Below are positions 24,333 to 29,459 of a DNA stretch of 29,459 bases, piece by piece. The DNA comes from Candidatus Methanophagales archaeon (GTDB lineage: Archaea > Halobacteriota > Syntropharchaeia > Alkanophagales > Methanospirareceae), in NCBI GenBank assembly GCA_003601795.1, contig PIXU01000001.1, positions 1 to 29,459 of the forward strand, in the 5' to 3' direction. A model generated the notes under the pieces. The model was not told the DNA's origin and did no database searches. It saw nothing but the letters and a program-made list of their open reading frames with translations. How positions within the stretch are numbered: the stretch's first letter is position 1; each line of letters begins with the position of its first letter. Both the position numbers and the translations under genes were made by a program.

Positions 24333-24495
24333 GATCCAACTGAACATACAACTGCCGGTCCTTGAAATTCTTCAACGACATCGCACCCGAGGGGCAATAA
24401 GAAGCGCAACTTCCACAACCTATGCAGCCATGTCCGACCTTCGCAACCTTCTTTGTCCCGCTACTACCGTCGCCACTGTAAATAACCATAGGCAC
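24322..24495 (-). CDS. Small HdrA-derived ferredoxin-like ORF (duplicate of the HdrA C-terminus)
   Basis: A frame of 55 residues from ATG 24489, or 57 from an in-frame GTG at 24495. It contains GTKKVAKVGHGCIGCGSCAS and then YCPSGAMSL, one complete 4Fe-4S motif (CX2CX2CX3C). It matches the last 45 or so residues of the HdrA encoded at 28719-29459 almost residue for residue, ending QLDHAV against QLDFAV. It is therefore a copied gene tail, not a full HdrA. It is nevertheless open, and its GTG follows directly on the stop of the winged-helix gene at 24496, so it could be translated as a tiny ferredoxin. It is equally possible that it is a recombination relic. Confidence 0.6.
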   Translation of the reverse strand: MPMVIYSGDGSSGTKKVAKVGHGCIGCGSCASYCPSGAMSLKNFKDRQLYVQLDHAV

Positions 24496-24774
24496 TCATT
24501 CACTTTCCACTCTTTTTATGAAATCCACAATCTCTTCACTCCTTGCTGAATTCAACGATACCGTAGCACCTCTTTTATAAAGGGTTAAATAGCGCTCATT
24601 AACCAAATCCTTTACGATTCCCTCAATTCTTTTACCGTTTCTTACCTTTTTACTGAACCAGTTAACTAAAGTATCCAGAGGGAAATAGTATCCGCCCCAT
24701 CTTCCCTTCTTTAGCAGAAATTCTAATATAGCAGCCTTAAGCTGTAAGTCGCTTAGCTTCTTATATCTATACAT
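24496..24774 (-). CDS. Small winged-helix-like hypothetical protein
   Basis: A 92-residue basic protein starting MYRYKKLSDLQLKAAILEFL. Its helix-turn-helix-strand pattern (VRNGKRIEGIVKDLVNERYL, then TLYKRGATVSL) suggests a winged-helix DNA-binding fold. It has no cysteine clusters or membrane segment. It is divergent from another small winged-helix gene at 24854, and the two starts are about 80 bases apart, so they may regulate each other's promoter. The HdrA-derived ferredoxin ORF follows immediately. It is intact although surrounded by broken genes. Confidence 0.6.
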   Translation of the reverse strand: MYRYKKLSDLQLKAAILEFLLKKGRWGGYYFPLDTLVNWFSKKVRNGKRIEGIVKDLVNERYLTLYKRGATVSLNSARSEEIVDFIKRVESE

Positions 24775-24798
24775 CGTACATTTATAGAACTTTGAAGC

Positions 24799-24813
24799 AA
24801 AAAATATAAATAC
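24799..24813 (+). promoter_or_regulatory. TATA box of the winged-helix regulator gene
   Basis: AAAAAATATAAATAC, about 41-55 bases before the ATG at 24854. With a start site near 24834, the leader carries the Shine-Dalgarno sequence GGGAGGAAG at 24842-24850. Confidence 0.5.
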
Positions 24814-24853
24814 TCAGTATATCAATAAATAACTTAACTATGGGAGGAAGAGA

Positions 24854-25183
24854 ATGGCAAATGAAGTAAGATATAGCGATACTGGACAATCCTTATTAAT
24901 TAAAGCACTGGGTTACTCGCCTAAGCTAAGAATAATTGATATCTTTTTAACCAATCCCTTTTTTGATTTCAGCAAAGAAGAACTGGCAAGGGAACTGGGG
25001 ATGAGCAAACAAACGTTATACAAGAACTTTTATGACTTAGAAGAGCTTGGAATAGTTATGATTTCCAGGAAGATAGGACGAGCCACGCTATATAAAATAA
25101 ATAAGCATCATCCTTTAATAAAAAGTTTAAATGAAATGATAACAGAAATGTCGCTTCAAATTGGGATAAACTTGAAAGAATGA
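24854..25183 (+). CDS. Winged-helix transcriptional regulator (ArsR/MarR-like)
   Basis: A 109-residue protein. A winged helix-turn-helix spans about residues 20-85: LRIIDIFLTNPFFDFSKEEL supplies the first helices, ARELGMSKQTLYKNFYDLEE the recognition helix, and GIVMISRKIGRATLYKIN the wing. The C-terminal helix (HPLIKSLNEMITEM) probably mediates dimerisation. It resembles archaeal single-domain regulators, sometimes antitoxins or repressors of neighbouring mobile genes. It has a good Shine-Dalgarno sequence and a TATA box. The likely targets are its own divergent promoter region and the gene at 24774. The ligand is unknown. Confidence 0.75.
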   Translation: MANEVRYSDTGQSLLIKALGYSPKLRIIDIFLTNPFFDFSKEELARELGMSKQTLYKNFYDLEELGIVMISRKIGRATLYKINKHHPLIKSLNEMITEMSLQIGINLKE

Positions 25184-25196
25184 ATGAGGTTTTTAA

Positions 25197-25313
25197 AGCG
25201 ACACTGACCGCAAAAAAGCAACAGATTCGGAAATGCTGGAGAATGGAATCCTGCTCGGATATAAAGGAGAAGAACTTGTTGGTATAACTGTATTGGAGGC
25301 TTCTAAGAGGTGA
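25197..25313 (+). pseudogene. DUF2283 protein remnant, N-terminally truncated
   Basis: A 38-residue open stretch without its own early start. It ends LENGILLGYKGEELVGITVL and then EASKR, the typical C-terminal half of DUF2283 proteins (pattern: DG-hydrophobic-Y-G-GI-hydrophobic-L-A/E-S). The first half is missing. DUF2283 genes usually sit in archaeal and cyanobacterial toxin-antitoxin-like neighbourhoods. Confidence 0.55.
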
Positions 25314-25379
25314 AACGATACAGAAGAAAAAAAGTTTTTATGGATTGTTGCAAAAATGAATCATTGAGGGATAAACGAA

Positions 25380-25538
25380 ATGGAGAGTATATTTACCGCA
25401 ATTTTTGATAAGGTTGATGATAGGCATATCGGGTATGTCGAAGAATTACCAGGTGCGAACACACAAGGCAAAACGCTTGACGAAGTCCGTGAGAATCTTT
25501 ATGAAGCTATCGAGTTGATGTACGTTCATCATATTTGA
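25380..25538 (+). pseudogene. HicB-like antitoxin, C-terminally truncated
   Basis: A 52-residue frame with FTAIFDKVDDRHIGYVEELP and TLDEVRENLYEAIELM, the HicB/UPF0150 fold. It terminates at YVHHI, where normal members continue for about 15-20 more residues. No HicA toxin is seen on either side. The end runs directly into the nuclease fragment in another frame, suggesting a deletion junction at about 25519-25531. The short form might still fold. Confidence 0.55.
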
Positions 25539-25929
25539 GAGCCATCCTGACCTTGATGTTGTCGAAAGGCGATACAGCACTGGTGATGAAGAGATTGATC
25601 TAATCGTCAAGAATAACCTGTCCAAACCCTTTTGGCTAGGTCTTTCGTCACCTATGTTTTTTGTTGAGTGTAAGAACTGGCAAAAAGCTGTCGGTGCTAA
25701 AGAGCTTAGGGACTTTGAATTAAAAATACAAAATCATCGCCCATTAGTTCGGTTGGGTTTCTTTGTCGCTCCTGGCGGCTTCTCCCGCGAATGTATCACA
25801 GAACTTCACCGTACCAGTCGAGATGAGTACGCAATAGTCTTACTTGATATGAAGGCGGTAAAACAGTTTGTAGAGGGTAGACTCAGCGTGCCAGATTGGC
25901 TTGAAGAGAAAATATGTCAACCAGTATAA
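25519..25929 (+). pseudogene. PD-(D/E)XK restriction endonuclease-like fragment
   Basis: An open stretch of 136 residues without a proper start. The nuclease core is visible as an Asp in EEIDLIV, followed by E-C-K in FFVECKNW, the (D/E)XK element, with VRLGFFVAPGGFSRE further on. This matches Mrr-like restriction endonuclease or archaeal nuclease domains. The N-terminus is missing, and the HicB fragment precedes it in another frame. An ATG at 25654 would exclude the catalytic Asp. With the DNA methyltransferase remnant upstream, it hints at a lost restriction-modification locus. Confidence 0.55.
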
Positions 25930-25932
25930 AAG

Positions 25933-27209
25933 ATGTGTAACATGACCGTGATAAAATCACTCACAGAGCTAAAAGACCCAAAAATATCCGAAGTCGGCGG
26001 TAAAGGGTATTCATTAGCTGTGCTCATCAATAATGGTTTCAATGTTCCTCAAGGTTTTGTTATTACATCTGATGCCTTCTTCAAATTTATAAAGTATAAT
26101 AACATAATAGAAAGGATAGAAAAATTAGCATCTGAGATTGATGAGAATAACTTTGAGAAAAAGAGCAAAGAAATTAGAGGCTTAATACTCGACGGAAAAA
26201 TGCCCGAAGATATAGCCTCAGAGATAGAAGAACACCTGAATAAGTTAACTGCGCAATATGTTTCTATAAGGTCATCTGCTGTAAGCGAAGATAGTTTAAA
26301 GGCTTCTTTTGCAGGGCTGCACGATACTTTTTGAATATAAAATCAGAGCTTGAGTTGGTTTTAGAAAACGTAAAGAAATGCTGGGCTTCTCTTTTTAATG
26401 ATAGAGCAGTAGTTTATCGCATAAGAAAAAAAATACCTCATTTGGATGGTATGGCGGTTGTTGTTCAAGAGATGATACCTGCTGATATTTCAGGTGTTGC
26501 CTTCACTGTTCACCCGGCAAAAGCGAAAGCTTTATTAATCGAGGCATCTTACGGTATAGGTGATATGATCGTGAGCGGCAAAGTAGAACCTGATGACTAT
26601 GTAGTTGATAGGGAAACATTAGAAATCATGGAGAAGAAAATTGGAAACAAGAATAAGATGAGCGTTTGTCACGGCGGACAGGTTGAAATTATAGAGGTTG
26701 AAAAAGAGCTTGCAGGAAGACAAGTTATACTCAATGAAAAAGTAGAAGAAATCGCTAAAATATGTTTGGATATAGAGAAAGTCTTTAATTACCCACAAGA
26801 TATAGAATGGTGTATTTCTAATAACAAAATATGGATACTTCAATCGAGAGCGATAACGACACCAGTAGCTCAAACAAAAAGAACTCCGGAAGAAAAAATC
26901 ATTTTAGAAGGAATTCCTGCAAGTCCCGGTATAGCCAAAGGCAAATAAGCCCACGTGAAGTTCATAAAATGGAAAACGGAGATATTTTATATAGTTACTG
27001 TCATGACAAATCCAATGTATGTGGTTGCAATTCAAAAGGCAAAAGCAATTGTTACCGATGTCGGTGGGATGATTTGTCATGCTGCTATTATCGCTAGAGA
27101 ATTAGGGCTTCCCTGTGTTGTTGGAACAGGAAAAGCCACAAAAATATTGAAAGATAATATGGAGGGAATTGTTGATGGCACAAAAGGAATCGTTTACTTA
27201 TCGGATTGA
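25933..27209 (+). pseudogene. Frameshifted PEP synthase-like gene (ATP-grasp plus phosphohistidine domain)
   Basis: The ATP-binding domain of PEP synthase/PPDK-type enzymes begins at 25933 with VGGKGYSLAVLINNGFNVP and contains VSIRSSAVSEDS and SFAGLHDTF. The frame then breaks at a run of five T (26328-26332) where six would keep it open. It resumes from 26331 (KKCWASLFNDRAVVYR, GVAFTVHPA, DIEWCISNNKIWILQSRA) up to ASPGIAKGK. A short stretch (SPREVHKMENGDIL, about 26947-26985) reads in another frame. The swivelling domain follows with VGGMICHAAIIARELGLPCV, whose His carries phosphate. The PEP/pyruvate barrel of full PEP synthase is not recognisable after it. Three or more frame changes make it a pseudogene. 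Two-domain relatives such as phenylphosphate-synthase-type subunits are an alternative ancestor. Confidence 0.75.
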
Positions 27210-28048
27210 CGATAGAATACTGGCCATTTCATCCAGTATTTCTAGATTCATTAGTTGCACCAATAGTTTTTGATGAACTTTTAAGAATTTTTGATATATT
27301 GGAGGGCAAAGGCTATACATTAACAGATATAGCTGAGATCCTAAAAAGTCCCACGAAAGTGGCAAATTATCAGTATTTATGGCCAATCAAAACCATCAAG
27401 AATATCTCTTATGAAAGGAAGTATGAACTTGCAAAATATTTCGTTAAACTCCTCGTAATTTTAAGGAATGGTGAGCCTTTCTGTGAAAAGGGGAGAAACT
27501 TAGCATGGTCAAGGAAATTATTATCTCAAAATGTTTCTAAATATCAAAAATATTTCATAGATACCCATGAAAACAAAGAAATGGCTGATTTATTATCAAA
27601 ACTTGAAGGACTATTAGTTTCATACGCTGAGACGCTATATTAGAAGAACTTTATGATGCCTTTCTACTCCTTGCTCACACATTTTGAAATGTGGCGGCTG
27701 CACTATGTGCGGTTATTCAAATCTAGCATCGTTCAAGAAAAATATTCCGATGAAAAAGAGGAATTAAAAAAGGAATTAGAAAACATATGTGGCACAATTT
27801 TAAAAAATGCTGAGATGGAATGGGTAAAGAATAGGGAACATTGGCTTGGTTACGGAGGAATGGGTCTACTTCTAGTTTTTGAGCATGGTACCCCCAATAA
27901 TAGCCTTCCCATACTCTGGAGGGATTCCATAAAGCCCAAAGAGTTCTTTGCTTTATTTCCGAGAGATAAGTCTCCTGAGCAGAATATAGAATGGGATGAT
28001 ATTGATGCGGTATTAATGAGATTCCAGGGGCGAGGAGGATATCTGTAA
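27206..28048 (+). pseudogene. Unidentified C-terminal domain or partner of the PEP synthase-like gene, frameshifted
   Basis: A TTG at 27206 overlaps the preceding stop and opens 145 residues (FHPVFLDSLVAPIVFDELLR, then TLTDIAEILKSPTKV) ending at 27643. A second frame, 27653-28048, gives 131 residues (WRLHYVRLFKSSIVQEKYS, later PRDKSPEQNIEWDDID). Between them a third frame reads ILEELYDAFLLLAHTF, bridging the two, so a single ancestral protein of about 280 residues broken by two compensating shifts is the simplest reading. I recognise no known family. It may be the substrate domain of the PEP synthase-like enzyme upstream, replacing the usual barrel. Confidence 0.45.
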
Positions 28049-28271
28049 TGTGTGATTCTCATTATGAGGTCTTCGGGACAGAACTCTCCCTCCCAACTGG
28101 CAATTCGCAAACTCCTGAAAAACCAACTCTACTTCACGAACTACTCCGTATCACAACCACCCTCTTATACCCACCTCTCTCCTTCGCCAACGCTCAAGCG
28201 TATGAGAATCTCCGATTAAAACCTCTTCCCAGTTCCCAGAGGCCAGTGAATGAGGAAGAAATCACGTGCTG
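28049..28271. other. Short stretch without a convincing gene
   Basis: Between the frameshifted gene and the small minus-strand gene. The plus frame from 28048 is rich in Thr, Pro, Leu and Ser with few charges, and I do not believe it is coding. Nothing recognisable is seen on the minus strand. Confidence 0.3.
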
Positions 28272-28550
28272 CTAAACTACCTCACCCTCTCCTCTGATAC
28301 CGTCAAAAGTGACCTTATAATTGTCCGAGATATCCCTTCCGACAATTGCTTTTAGGCTAAACAAATAACCGGCGGCTCTGCATGGTCCAACCTTTCTGAA
28401 AAAGAATTTACTTCCCGGATACTCTCCAACTCCAGCGAGGTCTTCTTTCTCCACTTCTATCGCTATTATCTTCTCCAGGTAAAGCCGCTCCCATTCTTCT
28501 TTTTTCCTTTGATATACTTCTTCCCCCCTCTTAACAAGCTCTGATTCCAT
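28272..28550 (-). CDS. Conserved small hypothetical protein
   Basis: A 92-residue soluble protein. A charged N-terminal helix (MESELVKRGEEVYQRKKEEW) leads into a beta-rich domain (EKIIAIEVEKEDLAGVGEY, then FFFRKVGPCRAAGYLFSLKA). The phrase on carrying an identifier-like turn and FYFRRVG-type strand is common in small archaeal and cyanobacterial proteins of unknown function (DUF5678-like by memory). It has no metal motif or membrane segment. It has a TATA-like GGATTTAAATACC on the minus strand at about 28600-28612 and lies downstream of hdrA, whose transcript appears to stop before it. Confidence 0.6.
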   Translation of the reverse strand: MESELVKRGEEVYQRKKEEWERLYLEKIIAIEVEKEDLAGVGEYPGSKFFFRKVGPCRAAGYLFSLKAIVGRDISDNYKVTFDGIRGEGEVV

Positions 28551-28639
28551 CTTATCTAATCTCCCTCTTTCTTTCTATTTAAGATTCTTTTTACTGGTAT
28601 TTAAATCCAAAAGCTCAGCCATCTCAGAATGATAAAGAG

Positions 28640-28686
28640 AAAAAAATAGAAGGGGAAGCAAAACATTCCATCAACTGCTTTGCTTC
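28640..28686 (-). terminator. Hairpin plus T-tract terminator after hdrA
   Basis: On the minus strand GAAGCAAA (28686-28679) pairs perfectly with TTTGCTTC (28662-28655) around a 16-base loop. It is followed by a T-rich run (about 28651-28640). It lies 33 bases after the hdrA stop. Confidence 0.5.
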
Positions 28687-28718
28687 GGTAGTTTGATTTG
28701 ATATTATGCCCCTTACCT

Positions 28719-29459
28719 CTACACCGCAAAATCCAACTGAGCGTACACCTGCCTATCCTTAAAGTACTTCAATGACATCGCACCCGAGGGGCAATAAGAA
28801 GCACAGCTTCCGCACCCTATACAGCCATCACCGACCTTCGCAACTTTCTTCGTCCCGCCTATCACCGTCGCCACACCGAAAGTAACCACAGGCACCGGCT
28901 CTTCCGTCAGCTCTATCGCCTCAACCGGACACATATCCACGCACACGCCGCACCCTGAACATATCAGCTCATCAACCACTGAAGTCACTGCAGGTGTTTC
29001 GAGGAAATCTTTCGCCAGCAGCACGCATGCCCTCGCTGCCGCTGCACTGCTCATCGCGAGGCACTCGTCTATCAGTGCAGGATAAACCGCAGAACCACAG
29101 ATGAACACTCCCTCGTTCACCGTGTCAACAGGTGTCAGTACCATCTTCGGTCGCTCTTGCTCCTCCATAAAGAATCCGTTTTTCAAGGGAATCATGAACA
29201 TCTTGCTCAGTCTCTCGTTCTCCTCCGCAGGCATTGTCGGTGTGCTGAGCACCACCAAATCCGGCTTTATCTGTATCTCATCATTGAATATCACGTCATA
29301 GACCGAAACAATCCCACCTTCGTATTTCGGTGGCTTCTCCTTATCGTATCTGAGGAATATCACTCCTTTCTCACGTGCTTCTTTATACAGCACTTCCCAC
29401 TTTCCGTACGTTTTAATGTCCTGATATAGCACGAATACATTCGCATCAGGGTTCTTCTC
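28719..29459 (-). CDS. hdrA: CoB-CoM heterodisulfide reductase subunit A, C-terminal part (truncated by the window end)
   Basis: A frame of 246 residues, open to the last base, so the N-terminal flavin and Fe-S parts lie beyond the window. The visible portion is the flavoprotein C-terminal half (VFVLYQDIKTYGKWEVLYKE; GVFICGSAVYPALIDECLAM). It is followed by two 4Fe-4S ferredoxin motifs, CSGCGVCVDMCPVEA and CIGCGSCASYCPSGA. HdrA bifurcates electrons between ferredoxin, the CoM/CoB heterodisulfide (through HdrBC) and hydrogen, F420 or formate partners. HdrB and HdrC are not in the window. A GTG at 29432 is internal, not a start. The C-terminal 45 residues are duplicated in the small ORF at 24322. 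Confidence 0.93.
   Translation of the reverse strand, partial: EKNPDANVFVLYQDIKTYGKWEVLYKEAREKGVIFLRYDKEKPPKYEGGIVSVYDVIFNDEIQIKPDLVVLSTPTMPAEENERLSKMFMIPLKNGFFMEEQERPKMVLTPVDTVNEGVFICGSAVYPALIDECLAMSSAAAARACVLLAKDFLETPAVTSVVDELICSGCGVCVDMCPVEAIELTEEPVPVVTFGVATVIGGTKKVAKVGDGCIGCGSCASYCPSGAMSLKYFKDRQVYAQLDFAV

Noticed and set aside
24331..24549. Plus-strand frame of 72 residues
   Set aside because: It is antisense to the HdrA-derived ferredoxin ORF, which carries a real cysteine motif on the minus strand.
25933..28048. Frameshifts explained as assembly errors only
   Set aside because: One break is at a short T run and could be an error, but the several shifts are confined to this island while all flanking long genes are intact.
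28048..28275. Plus-strand frame of 75 residues overlapping the previous stop
   Set aside because: Composition is Thr/Pro/Leu/Ser-rich with few charges and no ribosome site; nothing recognisable.
1..29459. CRISPR array, rRNA or a complete insertion sequence
   Set aside because: No regularly spaced repeats, rRNA signatures or element with paired terminal repeats and a full transposase were seen.

Overview
The window is archaeal and comes from a C1-metabolising lineage (methanogen, or methane/alkane oxidiser). It carries a complete tungsten/molybdenum formylmethanofuran dehydrogenase operon (fmdD-B-A-C), methenyl-H4MPT cyclohydrolase (mch), a probable coenzyme F430 synthase (cfbE), HdrA, archaeal aIF5B, Sec61-beta and a leucine tRNA. 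It also shows archaeal TATA/BRE promoters with very short leaders. The gene set fits ANME-1 or related Halobacteriota. That placement is an inference; no marker that would settle it (mcrA, 16S) is in the window.

Layout. 1-5.1 kb: the 3' part of the aIF5B gene (+), then a minus-strand block holding Sec61-beta, moaC, tRNA-Leu, cfbE and a secreted lamin-tail/phospholipase-D protein. 5.1-5.4 kb: a wrecked decarboxylase gene resembling comE. 5.5-10.35 kb: a tight plus-strand operon with two paralogous NitT/TauT-type binding proteins, one permease, one ATPase and a radical SAM enzyme with an unusual CX8CX2C cluster motif. 10.3-14.5 kb: a flavoprotein remnant, mch, an unknown leaderless gene, threonine synthase and a gap with an inverted repeat. 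14.5-18.8 kb: the fmd operon (-). 18.9-22.6 kb: sufC-sufB and a RACo-like corrinoid-activator gene (+). 22.6-28.05 kb: a gene graveyard with remnants of an IS110 transposase, phosphoglycerate mutase, a DUF166-like protein, a DNA methyltransferase, a duplicated HdrA tail, DUF2283, HicB, a PD-(D/E)XK nuclease and a multiply frameshifted PEP-synthase-like gene. Two small winged-helix genes are still intact there. 28.27-29.46 kb: a small conserved protein and the C-terminal part of hdrA, running off the window.

How the genes work together. Fmd and Mch are the formyl and methenyl steps of the H4MPT C1 pathway. MoaC (pterin cofactor), SufBC (Fe-S clusters), CfbE (F430) and the RACo-like protein (corrinoid activation) supply or activate the cofactors such metabolism needs, so the window is rich in cofactor assembly.

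The best candidate for something undescribed is the 5.5-10.35 kb operon. It looks like a dedicated importer with two alternative binding proteins built around a radical SAM enzyme of unknown substrate. Also notable are a same-strand overlap of the moaC coding end with a tRNA gene, and a small HdrA-derived ferredoxin ORF coupled to a winged-helix gene.
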